A DNA stretch of 64,000 nucleotides from Pseudoselenomonas ruminantium (GCA_015058625.1 SVCA01000002.1:124001-188000), one strand, 5' to 3'; positions 44,208 to 51,666 are shown, numbered from the stretch's first letter. Notes: generated by a model not told the origin, from the sequence alone. Program-made: numbers and translations.

Positions 44208-45599
44208 ATGGCAAAGAAGCAACTGACAATAGAAGAAAAATTACAAGCGGCACTGGTGCCAGCAGAGGAACAGCCATATAAGGTGCCGGATAATTGGTGC
44301 TGGGTGAGATTTGATGTGACCGCGGAACTAAAGAAAGGTCCTTTCGGCTCCTCGCTCACTAAGGCAATGTTTGTTCCCAAAGGAAAAGATACATATAAAG
44401 TTTATGAACAGGGAAATGCTATCAGAAAAACAACTCAGTATGGTTCGTACTACATAACAGAGGCCAAATATCAAGAGTTGAAGAACTTTGCTATCAATGA
44501 CGGAGATATTATTGTCAGTTGTGCTGGTACTGTTGGCGAATTGTATAAACTTCCATCTGATTGTGAAGCTGGGGTAATAAATCAAGCGTTAATGCGTGTT
44601 AGGGTGTCCAACCTTGTTAATGAGTTTTATTTTATAAATTATTTCAGTGGAATTATGCTTCAAGATGTTGTTAATTCTTCCCAAGGGACCGCAATAAAAA
44701 ACATTCCACCATTTAAGGTTTTGAAGAGCATGCCTTTTCCGATGCCTCCACAAAGGGAGCAGTCTCGCATTGTCGCTCGTATCGAATCCCTTTTCGCCAA
44801 GCTGGACGAGGCCAAGGAAAAAATACAGGAAGTCCTCGACGGAGCCGACTTGCGTCGTGCCGCTATCCTTTATCAAGCTTTTTCAGGCAAGCTGACGGAG
44901 AAGTGGCGCGAAAAAAATGATTTAAGTATGATAGTCTGGGAAGAAAAAACTTTGCAAGATGTATGTTCCTTAAAAATAACGGATGGAACGCATAAGACAC
45001 CAACATATACAACTAAAGAAGACGGGGGGATACCCTTCATATCGGCTAAGGATGTAACGCAGGGAGAAATTTGCTGGGATAATATCAAGTATATTATTCC
45101 AGAACTGCACGAAGAATTATATTCAAGATTAGCGCCACAGAGAGACGATGTTCTTTTAGCTAAAAATGGAACAACAGGTGTAGCGGCCATTGTGGATACT
45201 GATAAGGTATTTGATTTATATGTCACGTTGGCAGTGCTCCGTCCGAATCAGGAAATAATTTGCCCACGATATTTATTGCGTATTGTCAATAGTCCTATTT
45301 GTAAGCGTCAATTCGACGAACATTTGACAGGGATAGGTGTTCCCAATTTACATCTGCGTGATATAAAAGGAGTTGTCATAAAAGTTCCTTCAATCTCAGA
45401 GCAACAGGAAATCGTCCGCCTGCTGGACAACCTGCTCACTCGCGAGCAGTCCACAGTCACCGCTTGCGAAGAAGCACTGACCACCATCGATACTCTCAAA
45501 AAATCCATCCTCGCCCGCGCCTTCCGTGGAGAACTGGGCACCAACGACCCCGCCGACCCCAGTGCTCAGGGGCTTTTGCAGGAGATTTTGGAAGCATAA
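44208..45599 (+). CDS. hsdS: Type I restriction-modification specificity subunit
   Basis: 463 residues with two target-recognition domains: TRD1 at about 25-185 (WCWVRFDVTAELKKGPFGSS ... IKNIPPFKVLKSMPFPMPP) and TRD2 at about 240-400 (WEEKTLQDVCSLKITDGTH ... LHLRDIKGVVIKVPS). They are separated by the conserved helix REQSRIVARIESLFAKLDEA and closed by a matching one, EQQEIVRLLDNLLTREQST. It sets the DNA target of the HsdRMS complex. The TRD-coding stretches are AT-rich against GC-rich helix-coding segments, consistent with TRD exchange. GAAAGGTG precedes ATG 44208. No clear promoter is seen directly upstream. Confidence 0.95.
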   Translation: MAKKQLTIEEKLQAALVPAEEQPYKVPDNWCWVRFDVTAELKKGPFGSSLTKAMFVPKGKDTYKVYEQGNAIRKTTQYGSYYITEAKYQELKNFAINDGDIIVSCAGTVGELYKLPSDCEAGVINQALMRVRVSNLVNEFYFINYFSGIMLQDVVNSSQGTAIKNIPPFKVLKSMPFPMPPQREQSRIVARIESLFAKLDEAKEKIQEVLDGADLRRAAILYQAFSGKLTEKWREKNDLSMIVWEEKTLQDVCSLKITDGTHKTPTYTTKEDGGIPFISAKDVTQGEICWDNIKYIIPELHEELYSRLAPQRDDVLLAKNGTTGVAAIVDTDKVFDLYVTLAVLRPNQEIICPRYLLRIVNSPICKRQFDEHLTGIGVPNLHLRDIKGVVIKVPSISEQQEIVRLLDNLLTREQSTVTACEEALTTIDTLKKSILARAFRGELGTNDPADPSAQGLLQEILEA

Positions 45600-45613
45600 C
45601 CGCTGGGCAGGAC

Positions 45614-45665
45614 TTGAACGGTCAATTTGACAAGTCAACTTGACATGTCAAATTTGACTTGTCAA
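45614..45665. repeat. Four tandem 12-bp palindromes TTGANNNGTCAA
   Basis: TTGAACGGTCAA (45614), TTGACAAGTCAA (45627), TTGACATGTCAA (45640) and TTGACTTGTCAA (45654) occur at 13-14 bp spacing. They lie 14 nt after hsdS and upstream of the promoter at 45699, as operator sites or as a multi-hairpin terminator might. Confidence 0.8.
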
Positions 45666-45698
45666 ACTTAGCCACTCGTTTGTAAGACGTTGTAAATA

Positions 45699-45727
45699 TT
45701 GATTTTACATGAGGTTCATGATACAAT
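45699..45727 (+). promoter_or_regulatory. Promoter of the tandem-repeat RNA
   Basis: TTGATT (45699-45704), a 17-nt spacer and TACAAT (45722-45727); the predicted start is near 45734, just before the first 42-nt repeat. Confidence 0.7.
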
Positions 45728-45733
45728 ATAGCT

Positions 45734-45847
45734 ATCAAAAGGGCTTCTCCATGTGCCCCAAGATACATGGAATGATACAATAGGGTTTCCCAATGTGCCC
45801 CAGCATACATTGGCTGATAAGGGGAGGCGTTAGCTCCCCTTTTTTAT
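45734..45847 (+). ncRNA. Candidate structured RNA with two 42-nt pseudoknot-like repeats
   Basis: Repeats at 45741-45782 and 45783-45824 each start GGG, then a 7-bp stem enclosing a GCCCCA-containing 10-nt loop. The stems covary: TCCATGT/ACATGGA in the first, CCAATGT/ACATTGG in the second. The 5' GGG can pair with the loop CCCC as an H-type pseudoknot. The RNA would end at the terminator beginning at 45821. Its layout resembles type III antitoxin RNAs. Confidence 0.65.
45821..45847 (+). terminator. Intrinsic terminator after the tandem repeats
   Basis: GGGGAG (45821-45826) pairs with CTCCCC (45834-45839), followed by TTTTTTATTAT. Its GGGG could also pair with the CCCC loop of the second repeat. 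Confidence 0.88.
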
Positions 45848-45862
45848 TATAAGGAAGTGTGC

Positions 45863-45910
45863 ATGTTGATTGATATAGAGCGATTGAGGTTGTATTACGA
45901 AAATGATTGA
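45863..45910 (+). CDS. 15-residue ORF upstream of the YgiT gene
   Basis: ATG 45863 follows AAGGAAG with good spacing and encodes MLIDIERLRLYYEND. The stop codon overlaps the next gene's start region (ATGATTGA). It could be a leader peptide for translational coupling, or the truncated remnant of a toxin gene that usually precedes YgiT-type antitoxins. It is too short for a family assignment. Confidence 0.45.
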   Translation: MLIDIERLRLYYEND

Positions 45911-46145
45911 TGATATGAATTGCTTACTTTGCAAGTCAGGTACAATGCAGCCTGCTACGGATAGCTACTTTGCGAAATTGAACGGTTGCTATGTCATTAT
46001 CGAGAATGTGCCTTGCTATAAGTGTGACCAGTGTGGAGAAGTGGTGTATTCTGCTTCGGTAATGGAAAAGATTGATGATTTGCTGGAACATCTGGAAAAG
46101 GTTGCCAGCAAAATCTTTATTGTGGATTATGCGACTGCCGCTTAA
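45903..46145 (+). CDS. YgiT-type (MqsA N-terminal-like) zinc-finger protein
   Basis: 80 residues with two CxxC pairs: CLLCKSGTMQPA and CYKCDQCGEVVYSASVMEKI, the YgiT zinc finger. In MqsA-type antitoxins this domain binds the toxin, while a C-terminal helix-turn-helix binds DNA; here only a short helical tail follows. Stand-alone YgiT proteins usually pair with a small toxin gene immediately upstream, but only a 15-codon ORF is found. ATG 45915 is an alternative start that matches the family N-terminus better. Confidence 0.8.
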   Translation: MIDDMNCLLCKSGTMQPATDSYFAKLNGCYVIIENVPCYKCDQCGEVVYSASVMEKIDDLLEHLEKVASKIFIVDYATAA

Positions 46146-46150
46146 ACCGG

Positions 46151-46180
46151 GCCCTTCCCAACCTGGGAGGGCTTTTTCTT
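46151..46180 (+). terminator. Intrinsic terminator of the YgiT gene
   Basis: GCCCTTCCCA (46151-46160) pairs with TGGGAGGGC (46164-46172), followed by TTTTTCTTT. Confidence 0.88.
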
Positions 46181-46185
46181 TGTCC

Positions 46186-46214
46186 TTGCAATTTGATAAA
46201 AAAGACATTACAAT
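46186..46214 (+). promoter_or_regulatory. Promoter of the MTHFR-nfnAB operon
   Basis: TTGCAA (46186-46191), a 17-nt spacer and TACAAT (46209-46214). Confidence 0.65.
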
Positions 46215-46267
46215 AGTATTCATGTAGCTTATGCTTTACAAATTAACAGACAGTCTGGAGGCAGCCT

Positions 46268-47011
46268 ATGAAACGAGTATCCGTGGAGCTGATTCCCCGT
46301 GACGAGGAGACTTTGCGCGGCGAGTTACAGCTTTTGAAGCAGTATGAGGGCAAGATTGATGTTATCAATATCCCCGATTTACTGCGGTTTGACACCCGCA
46401 GCTGGGAAGGTTCGGCAATTGCCCAGGAGTATTTTGCCATGTCCATGCCTCATATCCGCGCCATGGATATCGATTTGGACAAGGAACTGCCCATGAAGGA
46501 TTATCTGCGGGAAAAGGGCATCAAGGAAGTTCTGGTGGTGCAGGGCGACCCGCCGCAGCGCATGACCCATGAGGTTTATCCGACAGAGTCTACGGATGTC
46601 ATCCGCAAGTTCCGCGAGGAAATGCCGGAAGTGAAGGTTTATGCGGGCATTGACCAATACAGAAGTTCCATGCGCCATGAGCTTTACCGTACCCGCCGCA
46701 AGGTGCAGGCCGGGGCCGCAGGTTTCTTCACGCAGCCGTTTTTCGACATGCGGCTGCTTTCCATCTACATGGATATGCTTGACGGCCTTGATGTGTACTG
46801 GGGCGTATCGCCGGTGGTCACGGCGGCTTCGCAGAGTTATTGGGAGCGCAAGAACAACGTCATCTTCCCGAAGGACTTTGCGCCGACCTTGGAGTGGAGT
46901 GTGGATTTCTCCCGTCAGGTTATGGAAATGGCGGACAAGAAGGATGCCAATGTGTATCTGATGCCCATTAAGACCAATCTGGAAGAGTATTTAGCAGGTG
47001 TATTAGCCTGA
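46268..47011 (+). CDS. Methylenetetrahydrofolate reductase-like protein
   Basis: A TIM-barrel protein of 247 residues resembling MTHFR, which makes 5-methyl-THF from methylene-THF using FAD. The opening VSVELIPRDEETL keeps the catalytic Glu of the family's E-x-x-P strand. VLVVQGDPPQR is the dinucleotide/folate loop and AGAAGFFTQPFFDMR corresponds to the conserved AGAdFiiTQ-type segment. It is shorter than the usual 280-300 residues, trimmed mostly in the middle and at the C-terminus. It is 30 nt upstream of nfnAB, suggesting that its reductant comes from that flavoenzyme. Confidence 0.8.
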   Translation: MKRVSVELIPRDEETLRGELQLLKQYEGKIDVINIPDLLRFDTRSWEGSAIAQEYFAMSMPHIRAMDIDLDKELPMKDYLREKGIKEVLVVQGDPPQRMTHEVYPTESTDVIRKFREEMPEVKVYAGIDQYRSSMRHELYRTRRKVQAGAAGFFTQPFFDMRLLSIYMDMLDGLDVYWGVSPVVTAASQSYWERKNNVIFPKDFAPTLEWSVDFSRQVMEMADKKDANVYLMPIKTNLEEYLAGVLA

Positions 47012-47041
47012 TTTTATTGTGTGTATTTAGGAGAGTGAATC

Positions 47042-47884
47042 ATGTTTAAGATTCTGAAAAAGGAAGAGCTGTCGCCCAGCGTCTTCTCCATGGATATCGA
47101 AGCCCCGCGCGTGGCCAAGAAATGTCAGGCCGGTCAGTTCATCATCCTGCGTGTGGACGAGGAAGGTGAGCGCATTCCGCTGACCATCGCGAACTTTGAC
47201 CGCGAAAAAGGCATCATCAACATCGTGTTCCAGGTAATCGGTGCCTCCACGATGGCGCTGGCCGCAAAAGAAGCCGGCGACAGCATTGTGGATTTTGCCG
47301 GCCCCTTGGGACAGCCTTCGGAAATCAAGAAGTTCGACGGCACGGTGGTTGTCGTGGGCGGCGGTATCGGTGTTGCTCCGACCTTCCCGATTGCCCGTGC
47401 GATGAAGGAAGCAGGCAACAAGGTTATCGCCATAATGGGGGCCAAGACCAAGGACATCCTGATTATGGAAAAGGAAATGTCCGAGGTAACGGATGAAATC
47501 CTGATTACGACTGATGACGGTTCCCGTGGCATCAAGGGCTTTGTCACCTATGCGGTACAGGAACTCGTGAACCGCGGCGAAAAGATTGCCCAGATTACGG
47601 CTATCGGCCCGGTTATCATGATGAAGAGCGTGGCCGATGCTACGCGTGAGCTTGGCATTCCCACGGTTGTGAGCCTGAACCCCATCATGGTGGATGGTAC
47701 GGGCATGTGCGGCGGCTGCCGTGTAACCGTAGGTGATGAAACGAAGTTTGCCTGCGTGGATGGCCCGGAATTTGACGGTCACAAGGTAGATTTCCCCGAA
47801 CTCATGAGCCGCCAGCGGATGTACCGCGATATGGAGGCTGAGGAAAAGGACCATATTTGCCGCATTGGTTTGGGGAGGAAATAA
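47042..47884 (+). CDS. nfnA: NfnA: ferredoxin:NADP+ oxidoreductase FAD/2Fe-2S subunit
   Basis: 280 residues with a ferredoxin-NADP reductase fold. The FAD-binding barrel begins at the N-terminus (VFSMDIEAPRVAKKCQAGQF), and the NAD(P)-binding half has VVVVGGGIGVAPTFPIARAM. The C-terminal cysteine region GTGMCGGCRVTVGDETKFACVDGPEFDGH holds the [2Fe-2S] cluster. It pairs with the next gene (3-nt gap) as the electron-bifurcating NfnAB enzyme, also called SudAB in sulfur reducers. It couples NADH, ferredoxin and NADPH pools in the cytoplasm of anaerobes. Confidence 0.9.
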   Translation: MFKILKKEELSPSVFSMDIEAPRVAKKCQAGQFIILRVDEEGERIPLTIANFDREKGIINIVFQVIGASTMALAAKEAGDSIVDFAGPLGQPSEIKKFDGTVVVVGGGIGVAPTFPIARAMKEAGNKVIAIMGAKTKDILIMEKEMSEVTDEILITTDDGSRGIKGFVTYAVQELVNRGEKIAQITAIGPVIMMKSVADATRELGIPTVVSLNPIMVDGTGMCGGCRVTVGDETKFACVDGPEFDGHKVDFPELMSRQRMYRDMEAEEKDHICRIGLGRK

Positions 47885-47887
47885 ACG

Positions 47888-49288
47888 ATGGCTTTGTCTT
47901 TGAAGAAACATGAAATGCCGGTGCAGGACCCGCAGGTTCGCGCCCATAACTTTGATGAAGTAGCTTTGGGCTACGATGAGGAAACGGCAGTAGCCGAAGC
48001 AGAACGTTGCCTGCACTGCAAAGTGCCGCAGTGCCGCAAGGGCTGCCCGGTGTCCGTGGATATTCCGGAATTTATCGGCAAGATTAAAGAGCGCGATTTT
48101 GATGGCGCCATTGAAAAAATCAAGGAAGCCAATGCGCTGCCCGCTGTCTGCGGCCGTGTCTGCCCGCAGGAAAACCAGTGCGAAAAATACTGCGTGCTGG
48201 CCAAGAAGGGCGAATCCGTCGGCATTGGCCGTCTGGAGCGCTATGTAGCGGACCGCTATATGGCTAAGAATGAAGAAGTAAAGCCCATCGAGTATGCTGC
48301 GGACGCGCAGAAGGTAGCCGTAATTGGCTCCGGCCCCTCGGGTCTCTCCTGTGCCGGTGATTTGGCCAAGAAGGGCTACAAGGTAACGGTATTTGAGGCC
48401 CTGCACAAGGCGGGCGGTGTGCTGTCCTATGGCATTCCCGAATTCCGTCTGCCGAAAGATGAGGTCGTGAAAAAGGAAATCGACAACATCGCCAAACTCG
48501 GTGTGAAGTTTGAACTCAACTCCGTAGCTGGCCGTCTGTTCACAGTAGACGAGCTGATGGAAGAAGAGGGCTTTGATGCGGTATTTATCGGCACGGGTGC
48601 CGGCCTGCCGCGTTTCCAGGGAATTCCGGGCGAAAGCCTTAGCGGTGTGTACTCCGCCAATGAATTCCTGACGCGCTGCAATCTCATGAAGGCGTACAAG
48701 TTCCCGGAATACGCTACGCCGATTAAGATTGGCAAAAAGGTCGCCGTAATCGGCGGTGGCAACGTGGCTATGGATGCTGCCCGCACGGCGCTGCGTCTGG
48801 GCGCGGAAAAGGTCTATATCGTCTATCGCCGCAGCGAGGCAGAACTGCCTGCCCGTAAGGAAGAAGTGGAACATGCCAAAGAGGAGGGCATTGAATTCAA
48901 GCTCCTCAACAACCCGGTGGAAATTCTTGGGGATGAAAACGGCTGGGTTAAAGGCATGCGCTGCATCAAGATGGAACTGGGCGAGCCGGATGAATCCGGG
49001 CGCCGCCGTCCGGTAGCCGTGGCTGGTTCGGAGTTTGATTTGGAGGTAGAGACGGTTATCGTATCCATCGGTACCGGCCCGAATCCGATTATTTCGCAGA
49101 CTACGCCGGGCCTTGATACGACGAAGCGCGGCAACATTGCTGCTGACGAGGAAACCGGGGCAACGTCCAAGCCGGGCGTATTTGCCGGCGGCGATATCGT
49201 CACGGGTGCCGCTACGGTAATTCTCGCTATGGGCGCAGGCCGCAAGGCAGCTGCCGCCATTGACGAATATCTGAAAAGCAAGCGCTAA
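47888..49288 (+). CDS. nfnB: NfnB: glutamate synthase small-subunit-like NADPH oxidoreductase
   Basis: 466 residues of the GltD family. The N-terminal Fer4_20-type region carries two [4Fe-4S] cysteine sets (CLHCKVPQCRKGCPV and CGRVCPQENQCEKYC). Two dinucleotide sites follow: VAVIGSGPSGLSCAGDLAKK for FAD and VAVIGGGNVAMDAARTALRL for NADPH. The end GVFAGGDIVTGAATVILAMGAG is typical. No glutamate synthase large subunit is adjacent; the NfnA partner immediately upstream makes NfnB the better call. Confidence 0.92.
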   Translation: MALSLKKHEMPVQDPQVRAHNFDEVALGYDEETAVAEAERCLHCKVPQCRKGCPVSVDIPEFIGKIKERDFDGAIEKIKEANALPAVCGRVCPQENQCEKYCVLAKKGESVGIGRLERYVADRYMAKNEEVKPIEYAADAQKVAVIGSGPSGLSCAGDLAKKGYKVTVFEALHKAGGVLSYGIPEFRLPKDEVVKKEIDNIAKLGVKFELNSVAGRLFTVDELMEEEGFDAVFIGTGAGLPRFQGIPGESLSGVYSANEFLTRCNLMKAYKFPEYATPIKIGKKVAVIGGGNVAMDAARTALRLGAEKVYIVYRRSEAELPARKEEVEHAKEEGIEFKLLNNPVEILGDENGWVKGMRCIKMELGEPDESGRRRPVAVAGSEFDLEVETVIVSIGTGPNPIISQTTPGLDTTKRGNIAADEETGATSKPGVFAGGDIVTGAATVILAMGAGRKAAAAIDEYLKSKR

Positions 49289-49312
49289 GCGCTAACTGAA
49301 TAAATAATGGGG

Positions 49313-49355
49313 AATCCACCTGAGCTTGGGCTTAGGTGGATTTGTCCGTTTTTTA
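49313..49355 (+). terminator. Intrinsic terminator of the nfnAB operon
   Basis: AATCCACCT (49313-49321) pairs with AGGTGGATT (49334-49342), followed by TGTCCGTTTTTT. Confidence 0.75.
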
Positions 49356-49404
49356 TTCGATTGATGAAAGTTATATAAGTAAGAAAAGAAGGAACGATTG
49401 ATTT

Positions 49405-49980
49405 ATGATGAATTTTGCGGCCATTGACTTTGAAACGGCCACGGGCTGTCGCAACTCGGCCTGCAGTGTGGCGGTGACGGCGGTGGAAGACGGCAGGATG
49501 AAGGATGTATACTACTCGCTGATTCAGCCGCCCATGAATAAGTACAATTACTTCAATATACAGATTCATGGCATTACGCCTAACGATACGAAAAATGCGC
49601 CGACCTTTGCGGAAATCTGGCCGGAGCTCAAAAGCCATTTGGAAGGAAAAATCGTGGTGGCGCATAATGCAAAATTTGATATGGGGGTCTTAAGTGCGTG
49701 CCTCGCTGATGAAGGACTGCCGACACCGGATTTTGCCTACTGCGATACGGTGGCTATCGCTCGAAAGGCCTGGCCGTTTTTGGAGAATCACAAGCTGGAT
49801 ACCGTGGGCACGCATCTGCATATTGATTTCCAACATCATAATGCCATGGATGATGCCCGCACCTGTGCCGCAATTCCTTTGGCAGCCGGACAGGAATTAA
49901 AAGAGGATTCTTTGGAGTCCTTGGCGAAGAAACTGGGTATAAATATGTGTGTGTTTGGGAGAAAGGGGTATCGAAGATGA
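49405..49980 (+). CDS. DEDDh 3'-5' exonuclease (DnaQ/PolC-epsilon-like)
   Basis: 191 residues of the RNase H-fold DEDDh family. Exo I is FAAIDFETATG (catalytic Asp and Glu), exo II IVVAHNAKFDMGVL (Asp), and exo III HHNAMDDARTCAA (His and Asp). It resembles stand-alone epsilon-like exonucleases, sometimes with a C-terminal BRCT domain that here is absent or reduced. It likely acts in DNA repair or proofreading. The next gene overlaps by ATGA, so the two are coupled. Confidence 0.9.
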   Translation: MMNFAAIDFETATGCRNSACSVAVTAVEDGRMKDVYYSLIQPPMNKYNYFNIQIHGITPNDTKNAPTFAEIWPELKSHLEGKIVVAHNAKFDMGVLSACLADEGLPTPDFAYCDTVAIARKAWPFLENHKLDTVGTHLHIDFQHHNAMDDARTCAAIPLAAGQELKEDSLESLAKKLGINMCVFGRKGYRR

Positions 49981-50474
49981 TTTTGGTCAGTGCCTGTTTG
50001 CTGGGTCATAAGGTTAAATTCAGCGGGGGTGCTAACACCCATGAGCTGTTGTTGAAATACAATGAACGGGGCCGCTTTATCGCCGTCTGCCCCGAATGCT
50101 TCGCCATGCTGCCATGCCCAAGGCCCGCCATGGAGATTCAGGGCGGTACGGGCAAGAAAGTCCTTGCGGGCAAAGCGCGGGCTATGGATGAAAACGGCAT
50201 GGATACCACCCAATACCTGCTGACGGGCGCCGACAAGGTGCTCAAAATCGCCGAAGCCTATCATGCCAAAGTGGCTATTCTCAAAGAAGGCAGCCCCTCC
50301 TGCGGCGTAAAGAAAATCCATAGCGGCAACTTCGACGGCAAAAAGGTCAAAGGGCAGGGTGTAACCACCGCTCTTTTGCAAAAACACGGCATCACCGTCT
50401 ATTCCGAAAAAGATATGACCGTAGGGCGGCTTGAAGAACTTATTGCCGAAGATGTGAAGCGGGATAGAATATAA
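49977..50474 (+). CDS. DUF523 family protein (YbbK-like)
   Basis: 165 residues with the DUF523 signature: ILVSACLLGHKVKFSGGANT at the N-terminus, CPECFAMLPCPRPAMEI in the centre and ILKEGSPSCGVKKIHSGNFDG. The conserved cysteines suggest metal binding or redox chemistry, but no function is established. ATG 49977 overlaps the preceding stop codon and matches the family start. Confidence 0.9.
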   Translation: MILVSACLLGHKVKFSGGANTHELLLKYNERGRFIAVCPECFAMLPCPRPAMEIQGGTGKKVLAGKARAMDENGMDTTQYLLTGADKVLKIAEAYHAKVAILKEGSPSCGVKKIHSGNFDGKKVKGQGVTTALLQKHGITVYSEKDMTVGRLEELIAEDVKRDRI

Positions 50475-50524
50475 AGGTAGCATAACATATGATTTTATGT
50501 CATAATATCCTTGGGGGGATTATT

Positions 50525-51337
50525 ATGACGAAGACAGATGTAAAAATAGTTTTTTCCGATATTGACGGCACGGTGCTGACGAGTCAGCATGTAGTGACCA
50601 GTCAGACGAAGGATGCTGTAAAAAAGCTGGTGGCAAAGGATATTCCCTTTGTGCTGGTGTCGGCGCGGATGCCGGAGGCGATTTATCCGATTACGGAGGA
50701 TATGGGGATAAAGATGCCCATCATCTGCTACAGCGGTGCCTATGTGCTGGACAAAGAGGGCAGAGAGCTTGCCAGTACCTATATGGCGGCTGTTCCTGTG
50801 CGTAAGCTGTTAGCGGAGATTGGCGAAAAATTCCCGGCGGTGACGGTGAATTTTTACAGCGCTCATCACTGGTATGTGACGGATAAGCAGGATGCGCGCG
50901 TGAGGCGTGAGGAAGAGATCACCTCGGCGCAGGCTGAGCAGGCCGATTTTGACAACCTGCTTGCGCAGGGTACGCTGCCGCATAAGATTCTGCTGATGGC
51001 AGAACCGGCAGACTGCGCCGCCGCAGAAAAGTATTTTCAGCAGCATTATCCGCAGTTTCAGGTGGCGCGTTCCTCCGACATCCTTTTGGAAATTATGGAT
51101 GGCGCTGTGTCCAAGGCGGCAGGGATTGAAGTTATGCTCAAAGATTACGGCCTGGACAAGTCAGAGGCGCTGTCCTTTGGCGATAACTACAACGACCTTG
51201 CCATGCTGGAGTACACGGGGATGAGTGTCGCGATGGGCAATGCTCCCGACGATGTTAAGGCCGTGGCGAAGGCCTTAACACTAAGCAATAACGACAGTGG
51301 AATCGCCGCTTTTTTGACCGGGCAAAAAATAATTTAA
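50525..51337 (+). CDS. Cof-type HAD-superfamily phosphatase (class IIB)
   Basis: A 270-residue cytoplasmic phosphatase of the Cof/YidA type, which hydrolyses sugar phosphates or related metabolites. Motif I is VFSDIDGTVLTS (nucleophile Asp), motif II VLVSARMPEAI, motif III Lys in DGAVSKAAGIEVM, and motif IV SFGDNYNDLAMLEYTGMSVAMGNA. A large C2-type cap lies between about 90 and 190. Start ATG 50525 follows GGGGGG, with an upstream in-frame ATG lacking a good site. Confidence 0.92.
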   Translation: MTKTDVKIVFSDIDGTVLTSQHVVTSQTKDAVKKLVAKDIPFVLVSARMPEAIYPITEDMGIKMPIICYSGAYVLDKEGRELASTYMAAVPVRKLLAEIGEKFPAVTVNFYSAHHWYVTDKQDARVRREEEITSAQAEQADFDNLLAQGTLPHKILLMAEPADCAAAEKYFQQHYPQFQVARSSDILLEIMDGAVSKAAGIEVMLKDYGLDKSEALSFGDNYNDLAMLEYTGMSVAMGNAPDDVKAVAKALTLSNNDSGIAAFLTGQKII

Positions 51338-51367
51338 TTTTTTTTTGAAAAAAAGTTAAAAAAGGGG

Positions 51368-51396
51368 TTGCATTCTCCAGAAAAGTATCGTATAAT
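51368..51396 (+). promoter_or_regulatory. Promoter of the tRNA-Asn-Glu-Val cluster
   Basis: TTGCAT (51368-51373), a 17-nt spacer and TATAAT (51391-51396), 29 nt before the first tRNA. Confidence 0.75.
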
Positions 51397-51424
51397 AATT
51401 TTCGTTGGTGACACACCAAGTGAT

Positions 51425-51500
51425 TCCCCGATAGTTCAGTCGGTAGAACGGTGGACTGTTAATCCATATGTCGCTGGTTCGAGTCCAGCTCGGGGAGCCA
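51425..51500 (+). tRNA. tRNA-Asn (anticodon GTT)
   Basis: 76 nt with encoded CCA. Acceptor TCCCCGA/TCGGGGA; anticodon arm GTGGA-CTGTTAA-TCCAT gives GTT; T arm CTGG-TTCGAGT-CCAG. Confidence 0.95.
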
Positions 51501-51501
51501 T

Positions 51502-51576
51502 GGCGCGTTGGTCAAGTGGTTAAGACACCGCCCTTTCACGGCGGCTTCATGGGTTCGAATCCCATACGCGTCACCA
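51502..51576 (+). tRNA. tRNA-Glu (anticodon TTC)
   Basis: 75 nt with encoded CCA, one nt after tRNA-Asn. Acceptor GGCGCGT/ACGCGTC; anticodon arm CCGCC-CTTTCAC-GGCGG gives TTC. It complements the two CTC tRNA-Glu genes at 16.5 kb. Confidence 0.95.
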
Positions 51577-51580
51577 TTTC

Positions 51581-51656
51581 GGGCGATTAGCTCAGCTGGG
51601 AGAGCGCCTGCCTTACAAGCAGGATGTCAGCAGTTCGATCCTGTTATCGCCCACCA
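51581..51656 (+). tRNA. tRNA-Val (anticodon TAC)
   Basis: 76 nt with encoded CCA. Acceptor GGGCGAT/ATCGCCC; anticodon arm CCTGC-CTTACAA-GCAGG gives TAC. Confidence 0.95.
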
Positions 51657-51666
51657 TTTGAAATTT

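Noticed and set aside
45622..45810. Minus-strand 62-codon frame with two similar MYxGAHxExLL units
   Set aside because: The protein repeat merely reflects the two 42-nt RNA repeats read on the other strand; covariation fits RNA stems, not codons.
45741..45824. CRISPR-like pair of repeats
   Set aside because: There are only two adjacent units with no spacers and no cas genes; the stem covariation and flanking promoter/terminator indicate an RNA element instead.
47027..48874. Long minus-strand reading frame (615 codons) opposite nfnAB
   Set aside because: It is an antisense shadow created by the codon bias of the real plus-strand genes; the translation is His/Arg-rich and matches no family. 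The same applies to the long minus-strand frames at 1849-3339, 3483-5045 and 52989-54260.
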